Below, one piece after another: positions 24,732 through 33,870 of a stretch of DNA of 64,000 nucleotides. Both the position numbers and the translations under genes were made by a program. Under the pieces are notes generated by a model. The model had not been told where the DNA came from. It was given only the letters and a program-made list of their open reading frames with translations, and did not search any database. The DNA comes from Zhouia spongiae (GTDB lineage: Bacteria > Bacteroidota > Bacteroidia > Flavobacteriales > Flavobacteriaceae), in assembly GCF_022760175.1 (NCBI RefSeq), contig NZ_CP094326.1:3956804-4020803 (forward strand), read 5' to 3'. Each line of letters starts with the position of its first letter. The first letter of the stretch is position 1.

Positions 24732-25474
24732 TACATAGATTGTGTATAGTAATTATAATCTTTTAAAACCGTATTAATAAACATCTGCGTATCATTCTCC
24801 TCTGCTTTTACCCCTATAACCTCTTCTACTTTCCTTTTCAATTTCAACAGGGTGGTATGGTCCAGGGAACGTTTGGCGGTTTGCAGTGTTTCTTTAATAA
24901 TCCGCACATCATTATCTGACAGTTTTATAACGGAAGGATATGTCGGGACATAATCTTCCGATAAGTTTTCAAGGATGGTATGGTTGATCGTCACTTTGTC
25001 CTTTAGGCTTATAACCGCTGTTCCGGCCGTTATATCACCGAGACGCTGGTTTCTGTTATTTACAACCACGGTGATCAGTGCTATGATCCCTCCCATCATA
25101 TTGATGTCGATAATCCTGAAAAACCATCGCATGATATGATCGGCAAAAGAGGCCTGGTAACCGTCTATTTTAACGACTCTTATTTTCAAGAGTTTTTTCC
25201 CAAAAGTTTGTCCTTCTAGTATTGATTCCAGCACCAAGGTATAAAAGATTACAGGCAAATAAAAAATAATTATAAAAGCGGCTCTTGACCAATTATCCCA
25301 ACCAAACATAAAGCGTTCTATATTAAACAGGTTGAATAATAGCTGAAAAACAACTACTGAATATGCTATTTTAATAATCAGGTCTACACCATATGCAAGT
25401 ATCCGCTCTCCTACGGAGGCCGCAGTAAAGTTTATGTTTACATTTTGGGTAGTATTAATTTGTAGTTCTGTCAT
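24731..25474 (-). CDS. RDD family membrane protein
   Basis: A 247-residue protein. The RDD domain starts with ASVGERILAYGVDLIIKIAYS (the Arg-Asp landmark) and continues through FGKKLLKIRVVKIDG and HIMRWFFRIIDI, about residues 18-155, with three helices. The C-terminal 90 residues are soluble and helical. RDD proteins are found beside SpoIIM/MoxR/DUF58 operons in Bacteroidetes; a transporter role is proposed for some. The start codon lies only 23 bases from the divergent SpoIIM start, so the two genes share a control region that must reach into coding sequence. Confidence 0.85.
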   Translation of the reverse strand: MTELQINTTQNVNINFTAASVGERILAYGVDLIIKIAYSVVVFQLLFNLFNIERFMFGWDNWSRAAFIIIFYLPVIFYTLVLESILEGQTFGKKLLKIRVVKIDGYQASFADHIMRWFFRIIDINMMGGIIALITVVVNNRNQRLGDITAGTAVISLKDKVTINHTILENLSEDYVPTYPSVIKLSDNDVRIIKETLQTAKRSLDHTTLLKLKRKVEEVIGVKAEENDTQMFINTVLKDYNYYTQSM

Positions 25475-25497
25475 TTTATTTTTTACCTTAGCTCACC

Positions 25498-26475
25498 ATG
25501 AGAGAAGTTGCGTTTATTAAGCAAAATAAAGAAAAATGGCTAGATTTTGAAAAAGCCATTTTTAAAAATCAATTAAATAATCCGGATGAGCTGGCTTCCT
25601 TGTATGTGCATATAGTTAACGACCTGTCGTACGCGCAGACCTATTACCCTAAAAGTAAGATCACTGCCTATTTAAATCAACTGGCTGCCAAGGCTTTTCA
25701 AAAAATATATAAAACCAAAAGAGAAGATACGAACAGGTTTGTTCATTTCTGGAAAACGGAAGTCCCTCTAATCGTATATCAATACAGGAGGTATATACTT
25801 TATTCATTCCTTATTTTCCTTACATTCGTTGCTGTCGGGGCCGTTTCTGCGGCTCATGATGATACCTTTGTAAGGTTAATCTTGGGCGATCACTATGTAA
25901 ATATGACCCAGGAGAATATTAAAAACGGTGATCCGGTTGCTGTTTATAAAAGTGGAAGCAACTGGGGGAGTTTCATCGGTATTACCCTGAACAATCTCTA
26001 TGTTGGGATTAAAGCTTTTCTATATGGGGTTTTTGGTGGGTTAGGAACAGGATTGATCTTATGTTTTAATGGCATAATGATTGGCGCGTTCCAATATATG
26101 TTCCAGGCAGAAGGTGTTTTATGGGAAAGTGTCAGGGGTATCTGGATCCACGGAGCTATGGAAATATTTGCCATTATGATCGAAGGAGCCGCCGGTCTTA
26201 TTTTGGGGGCAAGCATTTTATTCCCAAAAACTTTCAGCAGGTTCAATTCTTTTAAAAGAGGGATGAAAGACGGAGTGAAAATTTTAATCAGTACCTTTCC
26301 GTTTACGGTTGCGGCCGGTTTTCTGGAGGGTTATGTAACCCGCTATTCAAATGTAATGACCAATTGGCTCTCTGTAGGAATCATACTCTTAACCTTGTCT
26401 ATCATATCATTTTATTATTTAATTTACCCTGCTATAGTAACACGAAAATTAAAAAAAGTACATGGAGTTATATAA
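25498..26475 (+). CDS. Stage II sporulation protein M-like (SpoIIM/DUF95) membrane protein
   Basis: A 325-residue protein, soluble for about 100 residues (starting REVAFIKQNKEKWLDFEKAI) and then with five to six helices containing GLGTGLILCFNGIMIGAF and WIHGAMEIFAIMIEGAAGLILG, the conserved core of the SpoIIM/DUF95 family. The organism type does not sporulate; the domain is found across bacteria and archaea next to MoxR/DUF58 genes. First gene of a seven-kb operon with overlapping reading frames. Confidence 0.88.
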   Translation: MREVAFIKQNKEKWLDFEKAIFKNQLNNPDELASLYVHIVNDLSYAQTYYPKSKITAYLNQLAAKAFQKIYKTKREDTNRFVHFWKTEVPLIVYQYRRYILYSFLIFLTFVAVGAVSAAHDDTFVRLILGDHYVNMTQENIKNGDPVAVYKSGSNWGSFIGITLNNLYVGIKAFLYGVFGGLGTGLILCFNGIMIGAFQYMFQAEGVLWESVRGIWIHGAMEIFAIMIEGAAGLILGASILFPKTFSRFNSFKRGMKDGVKILISTFPFTVAAGFLEGYVTRYSNVMTNWLSVGIILLTLSIISFYYLIYPAIVTRKLKKVHGVI

Positions 26476-27388
26476 ATCAAGAACTTTTGGAGATTTCTTT
26501 TCAGATTCATTCGCATTTTTCAAACAAAACGGAAAACATTTTTTTAAGAACTACTTTATAATCAACGGAGTTTTTATACTGGCTTTTATTGCTGTATTGT
26601 TTATGGGATTCTACTTTTTTGGTGACTTTCTGGGGCTATCCGGAGTACAGGCTTCCGGTGTAGACTTTGATCATTTCGCCAATGAAAATGCAGGAGTGTT
26701 TATTTTGTTATTTAGCCTTATGGTTATAATCATAACCCTAATGTCGGTTATAAATTATACATTCACACCTTTCTATTTAAAACTGTACGAAGCCAAAGGC
26801 AAAGATTTCTCTACCAAAGACATTATTGATACTTACAAACAGAATCTGGGCAAAGTTATCATTTTCGTTTTGGTATGTATACTGTTAATGATTCCTACTG
26901 TAATAGCAGCAGCCATCCCCTATCTGATCCTAATGTTCACTTTTGTCGGTATTTACTGGATGGTGGGGATCATCATGTTTATATACAACGGTGCTTTCCT
27001 CGAATATATAAACAGTAAGAAAGGGGTTTTTGAAAGTTTTGGATACAGTATTACCCTTATTTTCGGAAAAAAATTCTGGCATGCTTCAGGTGCTATCTGG
27101 CTATACTATTTAATGGTTAGTTTCATTATTGCAATACCTATAGTGATTCTATATTTCTTCTTTATAATATCGATAATCACGGAGAAAAACTTTGATGAGA
27201 ATCCGGTAGCCAATCCTATGTTCTTAATCGCTTTAATCGTTGTATACGCCCTGATTCTGCTCATGGCTGTCATTGCCAATAATTTTATTCAACTGAATCA
27301 AGGAATTGTTTATTACAGCCTTAAGGAAGAAAAAGAAAATATCAACACTAAAAGTATCATCGACGAAATAGGTACTTCGACAGAATAA
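26462..27388 (+). CDS. Polytopic membrane protein of the MoxR/DUF58 operon
   Basis: A 308-residue protein with about six long hydrophobic helices and a short charged N-terminus (MELYKSRTFGDFFSDSFAFF) that resembles the glycerophosphoryl/DUF975-like membrane families. Its start overlaps the SpoIIM gene by 14 bases and its stop is 3 bases from the next gene. No catalytic motif is seen. It probably forms a membrane complex with its operon partners. Confidence 0.72.
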   Translation: MELYKSRTFGDFFSDSFAFFKQNGKHFFKNYFIINGVFILAFIAVLFMGFYFFGDFLGLSGVQASGVDFDHFANENAGVFILLFSLMVIIITLMSVINYTFTPFYLKLYEAKGKDFSTKDIIDTYKQNLGKVIIFVLVCILLMIPTVIAAAIPYLILMFTFVGIYWMVGIIMFIYNGAFLEYINSKKGVFESFGYSITLIFGKKFWHASGAIWLYYLMVSFIIAIPIVILYFFFIISIITEKNFDENPVANPMFLIALIVVYALILLMAVIANNFIQLNQGIVYYSLKEEKENINTKSIIDEIGTSTE

Positions 27389-27391
27389 CTT

Positions 27392-28138
27392 ATGAAGAAC
27401 ACGGTATTTTTTCTTTTATTTTTCGCACATTCTCTCCTTTGCTGTTGTTTGTACGCTCAGTCAGGTCTGCCTGCACAAAAGGATTCCCTGCAACTAGACA
27501 GGGAACCTGTAAAAAGCAGAAGTTTTGGCTCTGATTTTAAAGAAAAGTATAGTGGTGATGCCTACAATTACCAGGAGTCTGTAGCCGGAAAAGGCTGGTT
27601 TACCCGGTTTAAAGAATGGCTGGCAGAGAGGTTAAGCAATCTCTTTGATTTTGACACTCCTGCCGACGCCCAAAGTGTTGCCGATACCATTTTTAAGGTT
27701 TTCTATGTACTTATTATTATTGCGGTTATTTTTATTATTGTAAAGCTGATCATGAACCGGGAAGGGCGATGGGTATTTGGAAAATCGGGCAATAAGAATA
27801 TCCTGAAAGTAGAAGATATCGAAAACCATATCCATATTACAGATTTCAATTCACTGATCTTAAATGCTGTCAACAATACCGATTACAGGCTTGCGGTTCG
27901 TTATTATTACCTGTGGCTACTAAAAGAACTCACGAACAAGGACCTCATTGCTTACGATGCAGAGAAAACGAACAGCGATTATTTAAATGAAATTAATAAT
28001 CAGGAGTTAAAAGATAATTTCAGCTATGCCTCTTATTTATACAACTATATCTGGTATGGTGAATTTAAGGTCGGTAAAGATGATTTCGATAAAGTATCGG
28101 GCAACTTTGTTCAACTTATAAATTCGATAAGAAAATGA
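27392..28138 (+). CDS. DUF4129 domain-containing membrane protein
   Basis: A 248-residue protein: signal peptide (ends LYAQ), a periplasmic segment, one transmembrane helix (FYVLIIIAVIFIIVKLIM, about 112-130) and a cytoplasmic helical C-terminus. The C-terminus contains the DUF4129 core YRLAVRYYYLWLLKEL..NKDLI and a terminal FASYLYNYIWYGEF-like segment. In many genomes DUF4129 accompanies MoxR-DUF58 modules and transglutaminase-like proteins. It overlaps the DUF4350 gene by 4 bases (ATGA). Confidence 0.82.
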   Translation: MKNTVFFLLFFAHSLLCCCLYAQSGLPAQKDSLQLDREPVKSRSFGSDFKEKYSGDAYNYQESVAGKGWFTRFKEWLAERLSNLFDFDTPADAQSVADTIFKVFYVLIIIAVIFIIVKLIMNREGRWVFGKSGNKNILKVEDIENHIHITDFNSLILNAVNNTDYRLAVRYYYLWLLKELTNKDLIAYDAEKTNSDYLNEINNQELKDNFSYASYLYNYIWYGEFKVGKDDFDKVSGNFVQLINSIRK

Positions 28139-29388
28139 ACAAGACCATAAAAATATACATCGGCGTTTTTATCCTTTTGGTTACGGGCATATTTCTACTC
28201 GAAATCAACAAACCTACACCTATCGACTGGTCGCCGACCTTTAATGAAAAACATACCAAGCCCTATGGCCTAAAAGTGCTTCACGAAGAATTACCTTTGT
28301 TATTTAACGGCCGGGATCTTATCGATATTAATGTTACTCCCTTTGAATATTTTGATGAAGAATTCAACTTTTCCGATTCTACATATTACATCCAAGGCAA
28401 TTATTTATACATCCACGACGGGAATCTGATAGATGAAGTATCTGCCGAAAAAATACTTGATTTTGCTGCTCACGGAAACAATGTTTTTATATCCTCAACC
28501 ATGTTCCCCGAAGTCATTGAAGACTCCTTAAATTTTAAAATAAAATACACCTATACCTTTAATAAAAAAGGAAAATTATATCTTTCAAACCCTCTGTTTG
28601 TCAACGACACTATTACCCTTGATAAGAATGTAGAGAATATATATTTTAACGAATTAGACTCTTTACATACTACCGTTTTAGGGTACCAGTCTTTTAAAAA
28701 GAATACTGATCTCTTGTCTGCCGGCGAACAACCAGATACAGAAGAACACATTAATTATGTTAAAATAAAATATCGGGAAGGGGCTTTTTTCCTACATACC
28801 CAACCCTATGTTTTTACCAACTACCACTTATTAAAGGATCGTGATTACACATATGCTGAAAAAGTCTTTTCCTACCTGCCGGATAACACCATTTTATTTG
28901 ATTCTGTAAATAAAGCGGGGAAAGATCTGGGCAGCTCACCATTTAGGTTTATACTCTCCAAACCGGCATTGAGATGGGCGTGGTATATTTTATTGCTGTT
29001 GCTGGTTACCTTTTTAATCTTTAATGCCAAACGAAAACAACGGATTATTAAAATCATAAAACCATTACCCAATACTACTGTTGATTTTACCAAGACCATA
29101 GCGAACCTATACTTCGAAACACAAGATCATTCAAACCTTATTGACAAAAAGGTTACTTACTTCCTTGAAAAAATAAGGTCTGACTATTATCTGGATACAC
29201 AAAACCTCGATGATAGCTTTGCCAGAAACTTAGCTTTAAAGGCCGGGAAAAACAAAGAAGATGTTGTCAAACTGGTTAAGTATATCAGGTATTTAACAAC
29301 CCGCACATCGCATAGCGAATCCCAGTTACTGGAATTAAACAAACAGATTGAAGAATTTTACAATACAAAGAATTATGGAACATCATGA
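28135..29388 (+). CDS. DUF4350 domain-containing protein
   Basis: A 417-residue protein with an N-terminal signal anchor (IYIGVFILLVTGIFLLEI). The periplasmic domain contains TKPYGLKVLHEEL, GNYLYIHDGNLIDEVSAEKILDFAAHGNNVFISS (the GATase-like DUF4350 fold) and a second helix near 283-300 (WAWYILLLLLVTFLIF). A cytoplasmic tail of about 110 residues follows. The fold resembles class I glutamine amidotransferases but no catalytic Cys-His pair is evident, so a sensing or binding role is more likely. Confidence 0.8.
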   Translation: MNKTIKIYIGVFILLVTGIFLLEINKPTPIDWSPTFNEKHTKPYGLKVLHEELPLLFNGRDLIDINVTPFEYFDEEFNFSDSTYYIQGNYLYIHDGNLIDEVSAEKILDFAAHGNNVFISSTMFPEVIEDSLNFKIKYTYTFNKKGKLYLSNPLFVNDTITLDKNVENIYFNELDSLHTTVLGYQSFKKNTDLLSAGEQPDTEEHINYVKIKYREGAFFLHTQPYVFTNYHLLKDRDYTYAEKVFSYLPDNTILFDSVNKAGKDLGSSPFRFILSKPALRWAWYILLLLLVTFLIFNAKRKQRIIKIIKPLPNTTVDFTKTIANLYFETQDHSNLIDKKVTYFLEKIRSDYYLDTQNLDDSFARNLALKAGKNKEDVVKLVKYIRYLTTRTSHSESQLLELNKQIEEFYNTKNYGTS

Positions 29389-30385
29389 AGAAAATAAATC
29401 AATAGAAAACTCAAATGTGCAATTCGAAAACCGGATAGACCTTTCCGAGTTACAAAATGCCGTGCAACAAATTAAAAGTGAACTCTCAAAAGTCATTGTA
29501 GGACAAAGAGGAATGATCGACATGCTCATTACAGCACTTTTAGCCAACGGCCATGTACTGATAGAAGGGGTTCCCGGAGTTGCCAAAACAATTACTGCCA
29601 AGCTTTTATCCAAAGCATTAACGGTAGATTTTAGCAGGATACAATTTACACCCGATCTTATGCCTTCTGATATACTGGGGACTTCCATATTCGATTTAAA
29701 AAAATCTGAATTTGAATTTAAAAGGGGTCCTATTTTTGCCAACATGGTTTTAATTGACGAAATTAACAGGGCACCGGCAAAAACCCAGGCAGCCTTGTTT
29801 GAAGTTATGGAAGAGCGGCAAATAACCATCGACGGGAACAGGTTTACCATGGAGCCGCCTTTTATGGTACTGGCAACTCAAAACCCGGTAGAGCAAGAGG
29901 GTACCTACCGTCTGCCGGAAGCACAACTCGATCGTTTTATCTTCAAAATTGATATTGATTATCCTTCTGTGGAAGAAGAAGTCGAAATTATCAGCAGAGA
30001 GCATGAACTCAAGGAAGCCAAAAAAACAGATAAAATAAGTTCTTTCTTAACAAGAGAACAAATTGCCAGGTACCAAAAGACTGTTAATGATATTATCGTA
30101 GAACCCCATTTGCTTAAATATATCGCTGAACTTATTGTAAATACGCGTAACAATCAGTTTTTATACCTGGGGGCATCTCCAAGGGCTTCGATTGCTATCC
30201 TGAAAGCTTCAAAGGCATACGCCGCTATGAACGGAAGAGATTTTGTTACCCCGGAAGATATCAAACAAGTAGCTGTTCCGGTTTTACAACATCGGATTAT
30301 TGTTACTCCCGAAAGGGAAATGGAAGGCGTTACAGCCAAACAAATTGTACAGCAAATCATTCAGACAGTAGAAATACCGCGCTAA
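29375..30385 (+). CDS. moxR: MoxR family AAA+ ATPase
   Basis: A 336-residue AAA+ chaperone-like ATPase. Walker A is GVPGVAKT, Walker B is VLIDEINRAPAKTQAALFEVMEE, sensor 1 is LATQNPVEQEGTYRLPEAQLDRF, and a C-terminal winged lid contains ASPRASIAILKA. MoxR ATPases mature or assemble partner proteins together with DUF58/VWA proteins. Start taken at ATG 29375 (MEHHEENKS), which overlaps the DUF4350 gene by 14 bases; an earlier in-frame ATG at 29348 would overlap by 41. DUF58 follows after 5 bases. Confidence 0.92.
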   Translation: MEHHEENKSIENSNVQFENRIDLSELQNAVQQIKSELSKVIVGQRGMIDMLITALLANGHVLIEGVPGVAKTITAKLLSKALTVDFSRIQFTPDLMPSDILGTSIFDLKKSEFEFKRGPIFANMVLIDEINRAPAKTQAALFEVMEERQITIDGNRFTMEPPFMVLATQNPVEQEGTYRLPEAQLDRFIFKIDIDYPSVEEEVEIISREHELKEAKKTDKISSFLTREQIARYQKTVNDIIVEPHLLKYIAELIVNTRNNQFLYLGASPRASIAILKASKAYAAMNGRDFVTPEDIKQVAVPVLQHRIIVTPEREMEGVTAKQIVQQIIQTVEIPR

Positions 30386-30390
30386 CAAGT

Positions 30391-31722
30391 ATGAAGTTCT
30401 CAAGGTCTTTTTACATACAAAACCGGTTTTATTACTTCTGCCTGTCAGTAGTTATCCTATTTGTGCTTAGTTTTATTTTCCCCAACTTATTGTTTATAGC
30501 AAAACTGGCCTTCATTATCGTCCTCACATTTTTTGTACTGGATGTCGTTATTATTTTTAGCTCGGGAAGAGGCATAGGAGCTATCAGGCAACTACCGGAG
30601 AAACTATCCAATGGCGATGAGAATCCTATTCTGATTGACATTGAAAACCGATATTCATTTCCGGTATTTGCGAACATCATTGATGAGATCCCAGAACAAT
30701 TTCAGGTGAGGGATTTTAATATTCCAAAAAAACTCGAACCCCTAAAGGTTTCTTCTTTTAAATACCATTTGCGCCCTACTGAAAGAGGAGCGTACCATTT
30801 TGGCAAACTAAACGTTTATGTAACCTCATATATAGGATTAGTTTCTAAACGTTATATCTTTTCAGATAATGAAATGATCCCTACATACCCGGCTTTTCTT
30901 CAGTTAAAGAAGTATGAGCTCATGGCCTTTACTAACAATTTGCACCAATACGGCATTAAAAAGATACGGCGAATCGGTCATACCATGGAGTTTGAACAAA
31001 TAAAGGAGTATGTTCAGGGCGATGATATCCGGACGATCAACTGGAAAGCGACCGCTAAAAAAAACCAATTAATGGTCAACCAGTTTCAGGATGAAAAATC
31101 GCAACCGGTATATTCGGTCATTGATAAAGGAAGGGTGATGAAAATGCCTTTTAATGAATTAAGTCTGCTTGATTATGCCATCAACGCTACATTGGTTATC
31201 AGTAATGTAATTTTAAAAAAACAGGATAAAGCCGGAATGTTCACTTTCTCCAAAAAGGTAGAAAATATAGTTGTTGCAGAACGAAGAAACAGCCAGATGA
31301 ATTTAATTCTGGAAACGCTATACAACGTAAACACCAATTTTTTTGAGTCTGACTATAGTAAACTATATGCCAGTATAAAACGTAATATAACCCATCGAAG
31401 TTTAATCCTGCTTTATACCAATTTTGAGACCCTCGATGGTTTACACAGACAGTTACCCTATTTAAAAGGAATAGCCAAGAACCATTTATTAGTCGTTATA
31501 TTTTTCAAAAACACAGAGTTAAATCAATTGATCAGCAACAAAGCGGAAACTGTCCGGCAGGTATACGACAAGGTCATAGCCGAAAAATTCGCCTTTGAAA
31601 AAAAGTTAATTGTCAACGAGCTTAAAAAATACGGTATTCACTCTATATTAACTTCGCCTGAAAATTTAACAATCGATACGATTAATAAGTATCTTGAGAT
31701 AAAAGCCAGAGGTTTGTTATAG
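30391..31722 (+). CDS. DUF58 domain-containing protein
   Basis: A 443-residue protein with two N-terminal helices (about 14-52) and a cytoplasmic region with the DUF58 signature: EFEQIKEYVQGDDIRTINWKATAK, then a VWA-like fold beginning QPVYSVIDKGRVMKM, in which the MIDAS-type DxSxS is not intact. DUF58 proteins are partners of MoxR ATPases. Last gene of the operon that starts at 25498. Confidence 0.9.
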   Translation: MKFSRSFYIQNRFYYFCLSVVILFVLSFIFPNLLFIAKLAFIIVLTFFVLDVVIIFSSGRGIGAIRQLPEKLSNGDENPILIDIENRYSFPVFANIIDEIPEQFQVRDFNIPKKLEPLKVSSFKYHLRPTERGAYHFGKLNVYVTSYIGLVSKRYIFSDNEMIPTYPAFLQLKKYELMAFTNNLHQYGIKKIRRIGHTMEFEQIKEYVQGDDIRTINWKATAKKNQLMVNQFQDEKSQPVYSVIDKGRVMKMPFNELSLLDYAINATLVISNVILKKQDKAGMFTFSKKVENIVVAERRNSQMNLILETLYNVNTNFFESDYSKLYASIKRNITHRSLILLYTNFETLDGLHRQLPYLKGIAKNHLLVVIFFKNTELNQLISNKAETVRQVYDKVIAEKFAFEKKLIVNELKKYGIHSILTSPENLTIDTINKYLEIKARGLL

Positions 31723-31845
31723 AGTATCAGACGACTTTCCAAACCGATAAACTTAATCACAAGCACATAAACACCGAAGGATGAGGCCGCTTTTCGTTTT
31801 TAAAATATTCCTTCTAATTTTAAGCCCTCATAAACAATACACGCA

Positions 31846-32244
31846 ATGAACACATCAGAAAAATTTTTATTTAATAAGGATCATGATGCTATACAGGTAA
31901 AAAATGTAAATGCAAGTACTGAATTTTATAAAAAAGTGTTTGGTTTAAAAGAAATATACAGCGCCGGTTTAGGTGAAAAATTCAGGTGGTTACAACTAAA
32001 CGATAAGGTACAGCTACATCTTATTGAAAGTAATATCGGTTTCACCCCTCACAAAGGAGTCCATATGGCTTTGAATGTCAATAACCTGAAAGGGTTTATG
32101 AAGTTCTTGAAATCAGAAAAAATACACTTTGAAAACTGGCCGGGAGAAAACGGAACTACCAATACCAGACCCGATGGTATTCAACAAATATACATTGAAG
32201 ACCCTGACGGTTACTGGATAGAGGTGAACGATAACAGACTATAA
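31846..32244 (+). CDS. VOC family (glyoxalase/bleomycin-resistance-like) protein
   Basis: A 132-residue vicinal-oxygen-chelate fold protein: DHDAIQVKNVNASTEFYKKV gives the first beta-alpha unit, and the C-terminal QQIYIEDPDGYWIEVND carries the usual metal-ligand Glu. Its first His is at HDAIQV and another is at HLIES. Substrate unknown; related proteins include lyases and dioxygenases. A perfect palindromic terminator begins at its stop codon. Confidence 0.85.
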   Translation: MNTSEKFLFNKDHDAIQVKNVNASTEFYKKVFGLKEIYSAGLGEKFRWLQLNDKVQLHLIESNIGFTPHKGVHMALNVNNLKGFMKFLKSEKIHFENWPGENGTTNTRPDGIQQIYIEDPDGYWIEVNDNRL

Positions 32245-32269
32245 AAAAAGCGCCAATTGGCGCTTTTTT
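32244..32269. terminator. Bidirectional terminator between VOC gene and dps
   Basis: A 26-base perfect palindrome, AAAAAAGCGCC AATT GGCGCTTTTTT, with T-runs on both strands, between convergent genes. Confidence 0.9.
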
Positions 32270-32292
32270 ATTAAAATCAAACAATGAATCAT

Positions 32293-32772
32293 TTATATTT
32301 TCTCTCCTAACCAGGCTTTCATCATCCAAACGGTTTTTTCCTGCTCTGTGATAAAATCACTCATCATCGAATTGGTCCCTTCATCGTCTGCATCACCGGA
32401 CTTATCTAAAATAACACGTTCTATTTTTAATAATTCCGTCAGGGATTCAACGACTAGTTTTACTGACTTTTCATCCTCATGGATATTCTTACCCACAGGC
32501 ACTTTTGCAGCATTTACATAATCTTCAAATGTATGTAACGGAGTTCCTCCCAAAGTAAGTACCCTTTCAGCTATTTCATCAACCTTAAGCTGAGCATCGT
32601 TATATAGTTCTTCAAACTTTACGTGAAGGTCAAAAAAGCGTTTTCCTCTGATATTCCAGTGAATCCCTCTCAGATTCTGATAATATACCTGAAAATTTGC
32701 TAACAGATTATTTAAATCTATCACCAATTCATCTGTTTTTTTTGTGTCTAACCCTAAACTGTTTAAGCTCAT
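32293..32772 (-). CDS. dps: Dps family DNA-binding ferritin-like protein
   Basis: A 159-residue Dps: oxidises Fe(II) with H2O2, stores iron and protects DNA. Intersubunit ferroxidase ligands are visible in GIHWNIRGKRFFDLHVKFEEL (His38, His50, Glu54), followed by the DEIAERV helix and LGGTPLHTFEDYV. It is transcribed away from oxyR, and the 115-bp intergenic region contains an OxyR-like operator at 32825-32861 next to a near-consensus -7 element (TAATTTTA, 32808-32815, minus strand). This supports direct OxyR control. Confidence 0.94.
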   Translation of the reverse strand: MSLNSLGLDTKKTDELVIDLNNLLANFQVYYQNLRGIHWNIRGKRFFDLHVKFEELYNDAQLKVDEIAERVLTLGGTPLHTFEDYVNAAKVPVGKNIHEDEKSVKLVVESLTELLKIERVILDKSGDADDEGTNSMMSDFITEQEKTVWMMKAWLGEKI

Positions 32773-32824
32773 AAATAGTTTGCTTTATTGTTATTAATTT
32801 TCTAACATAAAATTACGAATATTA

Positions 32825-32861
32825 ATAGCTGATATCTATAAGTTTTATTGATAGTTTTTAT
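32825..32861. promoter_or_regulatory. OxyR operator between dps and oxyR
   Basis: First half ATAG-CTGATAT-CTAT (32825-32839) fits ATAGnTnnnAnCTAT at every specified base. After a 7-base spacer the second half ATTG-ATAGTTT-TTAT (32847-32861) keeps 7 of 10 specified bases in the right register. This is the four-half-site spacing known for E. coli OxyR. It lies 9 bases upstream of the candidate dps -7 element, covering its -33 zone, and abuts a candidate oxyR -7 element (TAATTTTA) on the plus strand. Confidence 0.65.
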
Positions 32862-32887
32862 AATTTTATCACTTAAAACTATATAAA

Positions 32888-33838
32888 ATGACTATTACTC
32901 AACTACAATATGTTCTAGCTGTAGCTGAACATCACAATTTCACACTGGCTGCTGAAAAAAGTTTTGTTACCCAACCTACGTTAAGTATGCAAATACAAAA
33001 ATTGGAAGATGAATTGGGCGTACAAGTATTCGATCGTAGTAAAAAGCCTATCCAGCTTACCGAAGTAGGAAAAAAAATTGTGGAACAGGCCAGGAACATT
33101 GTAAACGAATCCTATAGAATAAAAGACATTGTTGATCAACAAAAGGGTTTTGTCGGAGGAGAGTTTAAATTAGGGATCATACCTACTGTTACACCTACCC
33201 TGCTACCTATGTTTTTAAAGAACTTTATAAACAAGTATCCGAAAATCAATTTAAAAATTGAAGAACAGACCACAGAGACTATTATTCAAAACTTAAACGA
33301 AGGCCATATAGATGCTGCTGTTGCTGCTACCCCATTAGACAACGACAATATAAAAGAACGCGTTTTATACTATGAGCCTTTTGTCGCTTATTTGCCCATA
33401 GGACATCCTCTTAATAAAAAGGACAAAATAAGTATTGATGATGTTGATACTGACGAATTATTGCTTCTGGAAGACGGGCATTGTTTCAGGAACAGTGTCA
33501 TTAATCTATGCAAGAACAAGAGTAAATTAAAAGATGATAAGTTCTTTTTAGAGACCGGAAGTTTTGAGACGATGATAAAACTCACAGATGAAGGTTTGGG
33601 GATGACATTATTACCTTATCTGCACACGTTGGATATAAAGGGAAAACAAAGAGAACAACTACGTTACTTCGACGAACCAAGTCCTGCCAGGGAAGTAAGC
33701 CTGATATATCATAAAAGTGAATTAAAACAGCATATTATCGAAGCCTTAAGAGATGTTATTGCTTCAGTAGTACGTGGAGCTATTGCTTTTCACAATGTAC
33801 AAATTATCAGTCCTGTGACTGATAAAAAAGCAAGTTAA
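32888..33838 (+). CDS. oxyR: OxyR, LysR-type peroxide-sensing regulator
   Basis: A 316-residue LysR-type regulator. The N-terminal wHTH (TLAAEKSFVTQPTLSMQIQKLE) is followed by a substrate-binding-like domain. The peroxide-sensing cysteines are in GHCFRNSVINLC, at residues 199 and 208, the same positions and spacing as the E. coli OxyR disulfide pair. This distinguishes it from other LysR members. It is divergent from dps with an OxyR-like operator between them, implying autoregulation and dps activation. A palindromic terminator follows immediately. Confidence 0.93.
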   Translation: MTITQLQYVLAVAEHHNFTLAAEKSFVTQPTLSMQIQKLEDELGVQVFDRSKKPIQLTEVGKKIVEQARNIVNESYRIKDIVDQQKGFVGGEFKLGIIPTVTPTLLPMFLKNFINKYPKINLKIEEQTTETIIQNLNEGHIDAAVAATPLDNDNIKERVLYYEPFVAYLPIGHPLNKKDKISIDDVDTDELLLLEDGHCFRNSVINLCKNKSKLKDDKFFLETGSFETMIKLTDEGLGMTLLPYLHTLDIKGKQREQLRYFDEPSPAREVSLIYHKSELKQHIIEALRDVIASVVRGAIAFHNVQIISPVTDKKAS

Positions 33839-33839
33839 A

Positions 33840-33870
33840 AATAAAGAGCCCTTTAAAAGGGCTCTTTATT
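33840..33870. terminator. Bidirectional terminator after oxyR
   Basis: Stem AATAAAGAGCCCTT / AAGGGCTCTTTATT with a 3-nt loop, immediately after the oxyR stop. It overlaps the first base of the convergent small gene's stop codon. Confidence 0.85.

Noticed and set aside
29383-29850. 155-residue minus-strand frame opposite moxR
   Set aside because: Antisense to the Walker A and B region of MoxR; no start context or domain of its own.
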